A DNA stretch of 64,000 nucleotides from Methylomicrobium lacus LW14 (GTDB lineage Bacteria; Pseudomonadota; Gammaproteobacteria; Methylococcales; Methylomonadaceae): NCBI RefSeq assembly GCF_000527095.1, contig NZ_AZUN01000001.1:2232001-2296000 (forward strand), written 5' to 3'. How positions within the stretch are numbered: the stretch's first letter is position 1; every line of letters begins with the position of its first letter. Of this stretch, positions 42,464 to 51,948 are shown piece after piece. The notes under the pieces were generated by a model, which ran no database searches, was not told the origin of the DNA, and saw only the letters and a list, made by a program, of their open reading frames with translations. Position numbers and translations under genes: made by a program.

Positions 42464-43186
42464 TTAGCGTATTTCAGGATAGACCCGCTCTTTAACGCGA
42501 TCCGAGGACATGATGTAAGGCGCTGTCTTGGCGACGCCCGAGGCGACAAGCACTTTGATCGCGGCCTGGGCTTGTTCGTAGGTCTCGCGCCGCAGCACGA
42601 CACCATAGTAACCCGATGCGCTTAATATCACTTCGCTCGGGTTACCGCTGTTAATAAGTTCCTTGGCGCGCTCGATCGCTTCATCTTTCGATGTTGTCGA
42701 TAATAGAACGACTAGCGATGCGCCGGGGACTGCCGGTTTAGGCTTCATCTCTCCATTGCTCGAAGGGCGCGACTCGGAAAGCTGCTGCTTATACATACTC
42801 GCCAAATCACCGGATTCAGCAGGCGCCGCGGATTCTCCCTCATTCGCGTGCGAGACGGCTTGTTCAGAAATAAGCGGCTCCGACTGCCCCGCCTCGGTTT
42901 TTTGGAGTGGTACCGAGTGCGCAGGACCGGGCTGCGGTTGCTGAGGCTCCGTTTCGGCAGAAGTATCCGCGACATCCGTTGGGATCAACGCAGGCGGCCT
43001 GAGGAAATACCAGCCGCCAAACGCCGTGGCCAATATCACTAGGGTTATCATGAAAATCCACACATACCGCCGCGGGCTTTTCTTAGGCACTCCGGTGGGC
43101 GCCAGTGTCTCATCCACCCCCAGTATGCGAGTATAGCGCTCCTGGAGCGCTTTCGCGATTGAATCGTCGTCGTTTGTATTTTTCAT
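42464..43186 (-). CDS. Single-pass membrane protein with C-terminal SPOR-like domain
   Basis: A 240-residue protein. A charged cytoplasmic N-terminus (residues 1-40) is followed by one membrane helix (VWIFMITLVILATAFGGWYFL), a Pro/Glu/Gln-rich linker, and a C-terminal domain (residues about 155-235, SLVVLLSTTSKDEAIERAKEL...GYYGVVLRRETYEQAQAAIKVL). This domain resembles a SPOR domain, which binds denuded peptidoglycan at division sites. It follows the M23 peptidase gene by 3 bp, so both may act on the cell wall. The domain call is from pattern only. Confidence 0.7.
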   Translation of the reverse strand: MKNTNDDDSIAKALQERYTRILGVDETLAPTGVPKKSPRRYVWIFMITLVILATAFGGWYFLRPPALIPTDVADTSAETEPQQPQPGPAHSVPLQKTEAGQSEPLISEQAVSHANEGESAAPAESGDLASMYKQQLSESRPSSNGEMKPKPAVPGASLVVLLSTTSKDEAIERAKELINSGNPSEVILSASGYYGVVLRRETYEQAQAAIKVLVASGVAKTAPYIMSSDRVKERVYPEIR

Positions 43187-43189
43187 ACG

Positions 43190-43753
43190 TCAGCGCAGAT
43201 AATCAGTAGGATTCAGATAAAACATGAGTTTCCATCCCTCCGTGCGCGTGGAATACCGGTCGAGGTAAGGAATCAGACTCATGATCGAATAATGTAAGTG
43301 CGTCGGCCTGCCTTGGGCGTTCCCGCTGTCTCCAACCGTGCCGACCACATTCCCCTTGTACACCCAAGTCCCCATGCCGACCGTTGCCGAGTCGAGATGA
43401 GCGTAATAATGCAGACGCCATTTCGAATCGAAGATCATCAGCGCATTGCCGCCGAGTTTCAATTCGCCCTGATACACGACCACGCCGGAAGCCGCCGCCA
43501 GAGCGGGCGTTCCCCGGCGCGCGAAAATATCGATGCCTTTATGGACACCGGATTTTCCCCAAGGTTCGCGCCAGAACGCATCCCGATTCCAGTCCTTCGC
43601 GGTTGCGCCTTCCACCGGAATGATCAGGTCTTGTTCGAGAAAGAGTCCGATGTCGAGCATAAAGAAAAGCAAAGCCAGGAGCGCAATCCCACCCCATTCA
43701 CGTTTGCTTATGTTGAATTTGGCATCCATTGGCTTGTATTTGCAACCTCTCAT
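43190..43753 (-). CDS. Membrane-anchored M23 family metallopeptidase
   Basis: A 187-residue protein with a signal anchor (IALLALLFFMLDIGLFL) and an M23 domain. The zinc ligands are His in GVHKGIDIFARRGTP (HxxxD), and the HxH in RPTHLHYS, with HYYAHLD as the extra His. Small M23 enzymes cleave peptide cross-links in peptidoglycan. The start is uncertain: MRGCKYK at 43753 or MDAKFNISK at 43729. It is the first gene of the pair with the SPOR-like protein. Confidence 0.87.
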   Translation of the reverse strand: MRGCKYKPMDAKFNISKREWGGIALLALLFFMLDIGLFLEQDLIIPVEGATAKDWNRDAFWREPWGKSGVHKGIDIFARRGTPALAAASGVVVYQGELKLGGNALMIFDSKWRLHYYAHLDSATVGMGTWVYKGNVVGTVGDSGNAQGRPTHLHYSIMSLIPYLDRYSTRTEGWKLMFYLNPTDYLR

Positions 43754-43960
43754 ACCGATGTTGATTTCGAATCAGCCCAAACATTTTAATTATTTCTTAA
43801 GCAAAAAGCATACCCCAATACCGGCCTTCATGTCGAATCAAAAAAAACTGAGACAAGCTGTAAGTCATGCGAAATGTCATTGCCCTACAGGACTCATGGA
43901 AAGAAAGCAGAGGCAGCCCTCAAAATGCAAAATCATGCATCACCGGCTGACAGGGCGAGA

Positions 43961-43988
43961 AAAAAAAGGCCCGCAATACGGGCCTTTT
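43961..43988 (-). terminator. Terminator of the downstream PD40 propeller gene
   Basis: The stem AAAAGGCCCG/CGGGCCTTTT (43964-43973, 43979-43988) is followed on the minus strand by a T-run. Confidence 0.85.
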
Positions 43989-44007
43989 AATATTGACTCA
44001 ATAGGAG

Positions 44008-45654
44008 TTAACGTTTGCGGATGTAGACTTGAGTTTTGTCATTGTCGCCAAAAAATGGGACCAGATAATCATCCGCGGTGTCAAACCCAATAGCTTTTCC
44101 GTCCGGCGAAATAGCGGGCCCAGCTGCATCAGCCGCTCCTTGTTCACCCCCGGAATCGACGTTGGCGCGCGACATCAGATTGGTTTTGCTGTCATAAACA
44201 TAAATGTCGGCTTTGTTATTAGTATCCCCATTCCAGAACAGGCCCAAACCCAACTGATCCGATATAAGATTATCGGCGGTTGACCTAAACGCCACGGTAT
44301 AGGCTGTGGAAATACCCGCAATAACAGGGGCCGTACTCTCTGCATTCTTAGTTATTTCCCTAGAAGCCTCTCCAGTCACATTACCATCTACGCCATGTGG
44401 GGCACTGATACGTTTAACGGACTTGATTTCGCCTTTACTCAAGTCGTCTTGAGGGTCGTTCGAAGAGCCGGGCTGAAATTCGACAACGAACACATCTGAA
44501 TCGTTGTCACCAACGTCAGCAGCAACTGAATCAAGATTGTCCGCCTTCGATTCGAAAGCGATCAGGTAGCTTTTGCCCTTGCCGCCTCCGGTAATCGAGG
44601 GGTTAGAACTGTCGTCATTGCCTTCAGTAGAAACGGAAAATCCCGTTGCAGAGGTAGCCTCTAAGGCGCCGCTAAGCTGGTACATTCTGAACGTAAGCCG
44701 GTCATAAAGAAAAGTATCCCTTTTCGACGTGCCCGTCACGCCCGAAACCAAGTTGGTAGCAGTGCTTTGAAAAGCGACGAAACGTCCATCCGGTGATATT
44801 GCCGGATTTGTGCTGCTGACTGTGGCAGGCGAGTTGTCTTTAGCTTCATCGGATGGCGTGTTGGTTCCGGCTGTGTGGACAGCGCTAATCAATTCGATTG
44901 TCTTGGTTTTAAGATCGAGCAAGTAAATATTTTTCTTATTGCTAGCACTCATCGAAAACCCGGGAATTAAGTTCGTCGCTTCCGACTCGAATGCGACAAA
45001 GCCTGCCTTGAGTGTGCCGGCAATGACAGGATTGGTGCTGGCGTCGTTAGCCTCGATAACAACTCTCCATGGCGCATCGATTTTGGATAAAGCTTTACCG
45101 AAAATATCCTTCGAATTCGCGGTATCTATCAAGCCATCAGCGCCGTCCATAATGCCGCTGAGACGGTAGGTTTTCTTTTTGGCGACATCCCGCAGAAAAA
45201 TGTCCGTCTCTTTATCATTGCCGGTATCAAGATTACTATCCAACGTTAGCAGATCCAGATTATCTGCATTCGATTGAAATACCACCAGCTTGCCATCGGC
45301 GGATAGGGATGGATTTTCGCTATCTGCAAAATCATCAGGCGACCACCAATCGGAATCGTCGTTTCTGGTTTCCTGACCCAAGTTGTTCACGCTGATACGG
45401 GAAACGACTTTGCCACCGGTCTTCAGAAATACATCTGTGGCGTTGTTGCCATCGCCGAATGCTAGATTTTCGGCATCGGACTCGAATGCGACTGCAGTCC
45501 CGCCTTTCGATAATGAAGCATCGTTACTGCTGCCATTACCGACGATTTGCTGGGCATTGACGCTGACCATCGCGGTGCTGCCCGCTATGGCATTGTGTTG
45601 CGTCATAGCAGCTAGAACAGCTATACACAACAGGTTTCGATTAAAATATTTCAC
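44008..45654 (-). CDS. Exported PD40-type beta-propeller protein, tandem paralogue 1
   Basis: A 548-residue protein from a GTG start preceded by GGGAGGAGATCCT. The signal peptide ends NAIA-GST. It has repeated blades with the signature S-x-D-G-x-x-V-x-F-x-S-x-A-x-N-L, such as SLSADGKLVVFQSNADNL, AISPDGRFVAFQSTATNL and AYTVAFRSTADNL, alternating with D-x-F-L-x-D strands (ETDIFLRD, DTFLYDR, DVFVVEF). The fold is like TolB. Many Asp/Asn runs (DNDSDVF, NGDTNNKAD) could bind calcium. It ends KTQVYIRKR with no sorting motif. About two thirds of positions match the upstream paralogue by eye. Function unknown; a surface or secreted structural role is possible. Confidence 0.8.
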   Translation of the reverse strand: MKYFNRNLLCIAVLAAMTQHNAIAGSTAMVSVNAQQIVGNGSSNDASLSKGGTAVAFESDAENLAFGDGNNATDVFLKTGGKVVSRISVNNLGQETRNDDSDWWSPDDFADSENPSLSADGKLVVFQSNADNLDLLTLDSNLDTGNDKETDIFLRDVAKKKTYRLSGIMDGADGLIDTANSKDIFGKALSKIDAPWRVVIEANDASTNPVIAGTLKAGFVAFESEATNLIPGFSMSASNKKNIYLLDLKTKTIELISAVHTAGTNTPSDEAKDNSPATVSSTNPAISPDGRFVAFQSTATNLVSGVTGTSKRDTFLYDRLTFRMYQLSGALEATSATGFSVSTEGNDDSSNPSITGGGKGKSYLIAFESKADNLDSVAADVGDNDSDVFVVEFQPGSSNDPQDDLSKGEIKSVKRISAPHGVDGNVTGEASREITKNAESTAPVIAGISTAYTVAFRSTADNLISDQLGLGLFWNGDTNNKADIYVYDSKTNLMSRANVDSGGEQGAADAAGPAISPDGKAIGFDTADDYLVPFFGDNDKTQVYIRKR

Positions 45655-45821
45655 AGGATCTCCTCCCTAGATTAATAAGAAAAACTAAAGCTTAAAAAGT
45701 ATAGCTAGCTTTAAAATTGAAACTTTCTTAAGCCACTGGAACAGAGGAATCTTGATTGATTGTGTTAAGTGGTTGGCAAAAATAGTCGTTGGCAATAAGT
45801 TAACAGCACAACCTGGGTGAG

Positions 45822-45848
45822 AAAAAAAAGGCCCGCTAAGCGGGCCTT
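45822..45848 (-). terminator. Terminator of the upstream PD40 propeller gene
   Basis: The stem AAGGCCCGC/GCGGGCCTT with a three-base loop is followed on the minus strand by eight T's. It is nearly a copy of the terminator at 43961-43988, so the duplication included it. Confidence 0.88.
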
Positions 45849-45870
45849 GTTAATATTGGCTCAATAGGGG

Positions 45871-47496
45871 TTAACGTTTACGAAGATAGACTTGAGAGTT
45901 GTTGTTGTCACCAAAAAATGGGACCAGATAATCATCCCTAGTTTCAAATCCAACGGCTTTCCCATCCGGTGATAAGGAAGGTCGTATAGCATCTACGCTT
46001 CCTTGTTCTCCCCCGGCGTCGACATTGGCACGGGAGAATAAGCGGGTCTTGCTGTCGTAAACATAAATGTCGGCTTTTTGATTGCTGTCTTCATTCCAAA
46101 AAATATCCAGCGTATCCGCTAACAAATTGTCTGCAATTGAATGAAAGGCCACTGTATAGGCAGTATTGCTACCCGCAATGACTGGGGCAGCACTGCCGCT
46201 TGTACCGCTGCCATCTCTTCGTGCCTCCTCGGTCACATTGCCGTTTGCGTCAACCGGCCCGCTGATTCGCTTAACCGACAGGATTTCGCCAACGCTCAAA
46301 GGATCATTAGGTACTGTGGATGTGCCGGATTTAAATTCGACCACAAAAACATCCAAGTCGGAGCCTGTATCGCCTCCTGGCACGGAATCAAGATTGGTAG
46401 CCGTTGAGTCGAATGCAATCAGGTAGCTCTTGCTCTTGCCACCTCCGGTAATGGATGCATTGCCGCTGTCGCCATTGCCTTCGGCAGTCACCGAAAATGG
46501 AGCAGCGGCACTCAAGGCGCCACTCAGTTGATACATTCTAAAAGTTATCCGGTCGTAGAGAAAAATGTCGGTTTTCGCTGTATCGCTGACGCCAGATACC
46601 AAATTGGTCGCACGGCTTTGAAACGCGACAAAACGTCCGTCGGGAGAAAGTGCCGGGTTGAAACTATCGACAGCAGCGGGCGTGGCATCTCGGGCCTGGT
46701 CCGTTGGAGCGCCGGTCTCGGGATCATGGATTGCGCTGATCAATTCGATTTTTTTGGTTTTCAGGTCGATGATATAAATATTTCTAATATTGGCGGTTGT
46801 TGTCAGAGGCGATAGATTGGTTGCTTTCGATTCGAACGCGACAACTCCGGCTTTCAGCGTGCCGGCGATGACTGGGTTAGTGCTGGCATCATTGGCTTCT
46901 GTCAGAATTTTCCAGGGAGCGTCGGCTTTTACTAGGGGCTGGTTCTTTGCATCTTTAAGGTCGGGCGTTATCACATTGTCGGCACCGTCCATAATCCCGC
47001 TCAGCCGATAGGTTTTCTTTTTAGCGACATCGCGCAGAAAAATATCCGTTTCTTTGCCATTGTTGGTGTCGTTATTCGTGTCTTGCGTTAATAGATCCAA
47101 ATTGTCTGCATTGGATTGGAAGACCACAAGTTTTCCGTCGGCTGAAATAGATGGGCTTCCACTGTCTGCATAGTTATTCGAACTCCCCCAACTTGATGCG
47201 CTGTTGAATCCCTCCTGGCCCAGGCTATTAACGCTGATGCGGGTCAGGGTTTTACCCCCGCTCTTTAGAAATACGTCTTTGGCCCTATTGCCGTCACCTT
47301 GAGCTAAATTAGTTGCGGACGACTCAAACGCGACTGCTACGCCGCCGTTCGACAGGGAGGCATCGTAACTGTCGCTGTTACCGACGATTTGCTGCGCGTT
47401 GACGCTGACCATCGAGGTGCTGCCCGCTATGGCATTTTGTTGCGTCACGGCGGCTAGCACGGATATCCACAACAAGTTTCGGTTAAAAAATTTCAT
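45871..47496 (-). CDS. Exported PD40-type beta-propeller protein, tandem paralogue 2
   Basis: A 541-residue protein from the ATG at 47496, with TTGGGGGAAATCTT upstream. An earlier in-frame start at 47535 lacks a ribosome-binding site. The signal peptide ends NAIA-GST, as in its twin. The blades are the same: SISADGKLVVFQSNADNL, ALSPDGRFVAFQSRATNL, SLSPDGKAVGFETRDDYL. The C-terminus (SQVYLRKR) is shared. Differences cluster in the loops between blades. Each gene has its own terminator, so they can be expressed separately. Confidence 0.8.
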   Translation of the reverse strand: MKFFNRNLLWISVLAAVTQQNAIAGSTSMVSVNAQQIVGNSDSYDASLSNGGVAVAFESSATNLAQGDGNRAKDVFLKSGGKTLTRISVNSLGQEGFNSASSWGSSNNYADSGSPSISADGKLVVFQSNADNLDLLTQDTNNDTNNGKETDIFLRDVAKKKTYRLSGIMDGADNVITPDLKDAKNQPLVKADAPWKILTEANDASTNPVIAGTLKAGVVAFESKATNLSPLTTTANIRNIYIIDLKTKKIELISAIHDPETGAPTDQARDATPAAVDSFNPALSPDGRFVAFQSRATNLVSGVSDTAKTDIFLYDRITFRMYQLSGALSAAAPFSVTAEGNGDSGNASITGGGKSKSYLIAFDSTATNLDSVPGGDTGSDLDVFVVEFKSGTSTVPNDPLSVGEILSVKRISGPVDANGNVTEEARRDGSGTSGSAAPVIAGSNTAYTVAFHSIADNLLADTLDIFWNEDSNQKADIYVYDSKTRLFSRANVDAGGEQGSVDAIRPSLSPDGKAVGFETRDDYLVPFFGDNNNSQVYLRKR

Positions 47497-47816
47497 AAGA
47501 TTTCCCCCAATATTTATAATAAATACTAACGTCAAAAAACTACAGCTAGCTCTGAAATAATAAGCTTTTTTAATGCAGTTGGACAGGGAATATTGATCGA
47601 TTGCGTTAAGACAGGCAACCCATAAGCTAACCTTAAATCAATACCTTATGAATACCTGAAGAATACAAACAGACTTTTCGCTACGCTCTAATCAAGTTAG
47701 GATAGAACACGACTCCCTTCCCATAATTGAATGAACTCAAGCGAAAGATTAACTACCAATAATTTATTGGATTATTCCATTCATGACAGCCATTCCTGTT
47801 TTGTCCGGCCGAGGCT
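47497..47816. other. Intergenic region upstream of the PD40 pair
   Basis: No gene is visible in these 320 bp. They should hold the promoter for the minus-strand PD40 gene, but I see no clear -35/-10 pair. Confidence 0.35.
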
Positions 47817-50258
47817 TTATAATGCTTCATCAACACGCGGCAGACAAACCGCCGCACCCAAATAAAGCCCCACCGCAGTCAAAATCAGCACATTGAAGCC
47901 GCCGTGGATCGCGATCAGAGTCGCAAGACTCGCACTGATCACCGAGGCAAAACCGTTGACGCCCCAGGCCCAGGGGATCAGGCTCGGCGATAAGACGGCG
48001 GCGCGTTGCAGGCCGAGCGGGAACGGCATGCCCATCAAAAACCCCAGGGGCGAGATCAAGAGCACGGTCACCGCGATTTTGACCGGGACGAACTGATCGA
48101 GAAACACACCGGTCAGGTTTTTAAAGAACAGAATATAGAACAGCGCCAGCGCCGCAATGCCGAGGATCGGCGCAAAATGCCCATGGCGCATAGCGTGCAG
48201 CGACCGCGACGCATAGCTTCCCAGGCTGGCCGAAATCAGAAACGTGCACAACACCACGGTGACCGAATACACCGGATGATGCAAAAACAGGATGAATTTC
48301 TGGATAAAGGCGATTTCGATGAACAGGAAGGCGTTGCCGAGCAGGAAAAAGTAGCCCATCATCCGCCACAAGCGCGGCGAATAATCAGGTAACCCGAGCC
48401 TTTGCTTGCAGAGCCACATCGGCAGGCCGATGAACAGGGCGGCGGCAAACAGCGCCTGCAGCGCGCCGGCGACCAGGATGATGTAGCCGGTTTCTAGCAG
48501 CGAGATGCCGCCCTGCCCGTACAGCGACAGGATTTCGGGCAAGGTGGTCCATTTGAAAAACTGAAAGAAATACGGCCGGTCGTCGGTCGCGGGATCGATC
48601 GCGAATTTGTAACGGTCCAGATAGGCCGCCCGCCCGGCGCCGAGCATCTGGCTTGCGCCCTGGTAGTAATAAGATTCCGGCAATTGATTGAAGCGATTGG
48701 TCTCGGACTCGGTGATGCCGGGATAATAATCGATGTCGAAACTGCGGTCCTCGCAAAAGGTCTTGAGTTTCCCGATGTCCCCCAGCGTGACCTCGCCGTT
48801 CTTGACCAGCAAGGTGCTGGTCTGCCAGCCGCGAATCAACAGCAGTCGCCGGCCGGGCTCGCTGATGCCGGAGCGCTCCAGCGCTTCGGCGGCGGTCGCA
48901 AACAATTTCAACGCATCGCGCGGCGGCATCTTGGCCCAGCGGGTCAAGGCCAGATAGCCGCCCGGCTGCAGATGGCGGATATATTCCTGCAACGCTTCGA
49001 CCGTATAGAGATAATTTTCGCTCAAGGCATAGAGTCCTGCCGACGAGGCGCCGTAGGCATCCATCAAGGCGATCTGGATCAGGTCGAAACGCTGCTTCGT
49101 GCCGGAGACGAAGCCGCGCGCCTCGCCGATGTGCAGCCGGAGGCGTTCATTCGTGAAGATGCCGCCGCTGAAGGCGTCGTGTCGGGTCTTGATGTAATCG
49201 ATCAATTGGCCGTTCAGTTCGACCGCATCGACCGAGGGAACGCCGAACCATTCGGCCTGCAGCAGATCGCTGCCGGCGCCGACGCCCAAGATCAACAACT
49301 GCTCCGGCTTGTTCAGGTGGAAAGGAAGCGCGGAAGTGGTCTGATCCAGATACGAAATCGTGGCCCGATCACCATTGTAGCGGGTCAGCGCGGACATGTT
49401 GCCGGCATCCGAGAACAGCGCATACTGGGCGGGCGGCTCGCGCTCGGCATTCAGGCTGAGGCCGGGCGCATGCCGCAGCGGCGTGGTCACGCTTTCGACC
49501 ACATCGGTATAGGCGATCGGATTCGAAAAGCTGTCGATGATGCGGGTTCCCGGAATGCGCAGCAATTGCTGCATCTCCTTGTACGGAGAAATGTGCAGGG
49601 TTTTCCAGTCCGAAGGCGCGAGCCACAGGAGCGCCAGCACGGCCGCGCAGATGGCCGGCCCCCACCCGTTTTTTTTCCAGGCGATCGAGACCGGCAGGAT
49701 GCCGGCGAGGCCGACCAGGGCCAAGGCGATCAGCGCCTGATCGGGCGGCACCAGAAACAATAAACCGATAATGACCAGGCTGCCGAGGCCGGCGCCGGCC
49801 AGATCGGCCGCATAGATGCTCGACACCTCATCGCGGAAGCGGAACAGCGCCAACCCGACCGCTGAGGCCGCGAAAAAGAACGGCAAGGCCAAGAGCAGAT
49901 AGAGCGTCAACAGATACAGCGGCTGGGCCGGCGACCAAAATAGCTCGGAAGGATTGAACGGCAGGCGCTGCCCGAGCCAGAAGCAGCCCGGCGCCGCGAG
50001 ACTGAACAGCACGATTCCGCCCGGAAACACCCATGCGAAGCGCGCGTTCAGCCAGTCCCGGCAGAGTGCCAGAACCACCCCGCTGACGCCGTAGCCCAAC
50101 AAGGCCAGGCTGATGATCATGTAGGCGAAATGATGCCACTGGATGATCGAAAACAGCCGCATCAGCAAAATTTCGTAGCCGATCGCCGCGCCCGAAACCA
50201 GCGCGATCGCCAGCGGCAGGCCCGGGCAGCGCTTCATTGCATCCGGGTTGTTGCTCAA
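47817..50258 (-). CDS. Membrane protein with embedded spermidine-synthase-like methyltransferase-fold domain
   Basis: An 813-residue protein. Residues 1 to about 225 carry roughly seven membrane helices. Residues about 240-580 form a soluble domain with the Rossmann motif LLILGVGAGSDLLQAEWFG, the acidic strand end VDAVELNGQLIDYI, and RFDLIQIALMDAYGASSAGLYALSENYLYT, as in spermidine synthase-like proteins. The C-terminal 230 residues are again membrane helices. The probable start is a TTG at 50258 that overlaps the stop of the upstream isoaspartyl methyltransferase gene (TTGA); an ATG at 50237 is an alternative. The reaction is unknown; aminopropyl transfer to a polyamine or lipid is only a fold-based guess. 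Confidence 0.75.
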   Translation of the reverse strand: MSNNPDAMKRCPGLPLAIALVSGAAIGYEILLMRLFSIIQWHHFAYMIISLALLGYGVSGVVLALCRDWLNARFAWVFPGGIVLFSLAAPGCFWLGQRLPFNPSELFWSPAQPLYLLTLYLLLALPFFFAASAVGLALFRFRDEVSSIYAADLAGAGLGSLVIIGLLFLVPPDQALIALALVGLAGILPVSIAWKKNGWGPAICAAVLALLWLAPSDWKTLHISPYKEMQQLLRIPGTRIIDSFSNPIAYTDVVESVTTPLRHAPGLSLNAEREPPAQYALFSDAGNMSALTRYNGDRATISYLDQTTSALPFHLNKPEQLLILGVGAGSDLLQAEWFGVPSVDAVELNGQLIDYIKTRHDAFSGGIFTNERLRLHIGEARGFVSGTKQRFDLIQIALMDAYGASSAGLYALSENYLYTVEALQEYIRHLQPGGYLALTRWAKMPPRDALKLFATAAEALERSGISEPGRRLLLIRGWQTSTLLVKNGEVTLGDIGKLKTFCEDRSFDIDYYPGITESETNRFNQLPESYYYQGASQMLGAGRAAYLDRYKFAIDPATDDRPYFFQFFKWTTLPEILSLYGQGGISLLETGYIILVAGALQALFAAALFIGLPMWLCKQRLGLPDYSPRLWRMMGYFFLLGNAFLFIEIAFIQKFILFLHHPVYSVTVVLCTFLISASLGSYASRSLHAMRHGHFAPILGIAALALFYILFFKNLTGVFLDQFVPVKIAVTVLLISPLGFLMGMPFPLGLQRAAVLSPSLIPWAWGVNGFASVISASLATLIAIHGGFNVLILTAVGLYLGAAVCLPRVDEAL

Positions 50259-50992
50259 GGGTGCGTTCCGGTCAAAGGGACGAAGGCCACCGGCAGCAAC
50301 TGCCGGGTTTTGATTTTCTGATCCCGGTCTTTTTCGACCAACACCAGTTGCTGCACATTGAAGCGGTCGCCGACCGGAATCAGCATGCGCCCGCCCGCTT
50401 TCAACTGCTTGATCAAGGGCGGCGGAATGTGGCTTGCCGCCGCGGTCACCAGAATCGCGTCGAACGGCGCGGCTTCGGGCCAGCCGTAATAACCGTCGCC
50501 GGTGCGGGTGTGGATGTTTTGATAGCCCAGCTTTTTGATCCGTTCGCGGGCGCTATCGGCCAAGGGTTCGATGATCTCGATGCTGTAAACGTCGGCGCCG
50601 ACCGTGGCGAGCACAGCCGCCTGGTAGGCCGAACCGGTGCCGATCTCGAGCACCTTGTCGCCGGGTTTCGAATCGAGCAATTCGGTCATCACCGCGACGA
50701 TGTAAGGCTGTGAAATGGTCTGGCCATGGCCGATCGGCAACGGCCGATTTTGATAGGCATACGGGCGTTGATCCTCGCCGACGAACTGATGCCGGGGCAC
50801 GTTGCGCAGCGCGCCCGCGACGGGATGGCTCAAGGCTTTTCGCCCCAGCCTAGCGGCCGTGTATTGCATATACTCTTCGATTTCGGCCACCATCGCCGCG
50901 CGCTGGCGTGCAAAAACATCCTCTTCGGCCCTTACGGCGCCCATCGAGAGAAACAGCAACGCCGCGGCCGGCAAATAGTTTGGCATGGTCAT
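50255..50992 (-). CDS. Exported protein-L-isoaspartate O-methyltransferase-like protein
   Basis: A 245-residue methyltransferase with the PCMT motifs RPLPIGHGQTISQPYIVAVM, KVLEIGTGSAYQAAVLA and FDAILVTAAASHIPPPLIKQLK. It differs from standard cytoplasmic Pcm by a hydrophobic N-terminus (YLPAAALLFLSMGAVRA-EED) that looks like a signal peptide. A periplasmic SAM-dependent enzyme would lack cofactor, so either the segment is an anchor or the domain acts differently. The stop overlaps the start of the 813-residue membrane protein gene. Confidence 0.88.
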   Translation of the reverse strand: MTMPNYLPAAALLFLSMGAVRAEEDVFARQRAAMVAEIEEYMQYTAARLGRKALSHPVAGALRNVPRHQFVGEDQRPYAYQNRPLPIGHGQTISQPYIVAVMTELLDSKPGDKVLEIGTGSAYQAAVLATVGADVYSIEIIEPLADSARERIKKLGYQNIHTRTGDGYYGWPEAAPFDAILVTAAASHIPPPLIKQLKAGGRMLIPVGDRFNVQQLVLVEKDRDQKIKTRQLLPVAFVPLTGTHP

Positions 50993-51044
50993 CGCGATGA
51001 ACTCCTACGCGCAGGTACTAGCTATGCGACCCTTAACCTTGTAT

Positions 51045-51710
51045 TTAGTGCCATTTTTTCGGATGATCGACCAAGGGCACGAAAGCGACATCGAGGATTT
51101 TGCTGATCTTGTGTGGCCCTTTCGCCCGTTTTTCGAGCACGATCAGTTCTTGGTGCCCGAAAGGCCGGCCGAGCGGAATCACGAGCCGCCCGCCGGCTTT
51201 CAACTGGTCGATCAGCGCGTCCGGCACATAAGGCGCGGCGGCGGTCACGATGATACCGTCATAGGGCGCCTGTTCCGGCCAGCCTTCATAACCGTTGCCG
51301 ACCCTGGCGTGGATATTTTGATAAGCGAGTTTTTTGAAACGATCGGCCGCTTCGAGGCTCAAATCCTCTATCACCTCGAGCGTGTAAACCCGAGCGGCCA
51401 GAAGCGACAGGATGGCGGTCTGATACCCCGAACCGGTGCCGATTTCGAGGATCGCATCGGTCGGTTGGATCGCCAGCAAGTCGGTCATCAGCGCGACGAT
51501 GAAGGGCTGCGAGATGGTCTGACCGTAACCGATCGGCAAGGGGCCGTTATCAAATGCCAAAGATATCATGCCGGGATCGACGAACTGCTCGCGCGGCACG
51601 TCGCGTATCGCCTCCATCACCTCCGGCGAGAGTGTTTTACGGCCGGTCAAAAAAGCGGTCAGGAGGATCTCCTGCCGAATGTCTTCCAGCATGTGATGAA
51701 TATTTTTCAT
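51045..51710 (-). CDS. Protein-L-isoaspartate O-methyltransferase
   Basis: A 221-residue cytoplasmic PCMT with NGPLPIGYGQTISQPFIVALM, AILEIGTGSGYQTAILS and YDGIIVTAAAPYVPDALIDQLKAGG. The start at 51710 (MKNIHHMLED) has AAGAG upstream; a TTG at 51725 is also in frame. It methylates isoaspartyl residues in damaged proteins for repair. It is the first of three consecutive genes, followed by a second PCMT-like gene and the large membrane protein. The two PCMT copies are clearly diverged. Confidence 0.92.
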   Translation of the reverse strand: MKNIHHMLEDIRQEILLTAFLTGRKTLSPEVMEAIRDVPREQFVDPGMISLAFDNGPLPIGYGQTISQPFIVALMTDLLAIQPTDAILEIGTGSGYQTAILSLLAARVYTLEVIEDLSLEAADRFKKLAYQNIHARVGNGYEGWPEQAPYDGIIVTAAAPYVPDALIDQLKAGGRLVIPLGRPFGHQELIVLEKRAKGPHKISKILDVAFVPLVDHPKKWH

Positions 51711-51948
51711 AGTCTCTTGGTACAATGGCTTGACGAAGATTTGGACTTGAAGTTAAACAAGATTATCGCCTGAAGGTTCCGGACGGCTAAAAAATATCCG
51801 CCGGCCTGCGCCGGGCGAACCGGGCGCCCGTTCGTCTCGGCCCGGTGGAGAAAGCAGGCGCTTCAATGGTATGATGGACGCAGAAATGATGCCTGGCGCG
51901 GGCTTCTGCGCCGCCCAAAGAATTTGTAATTTATCAACAGAGGACGAT

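Noticed and set aside
51774..51948. Glycine riboswitch before gcvH
   Set aside because: The leader is short and I could not find the conserved glycine-aptamer cores.
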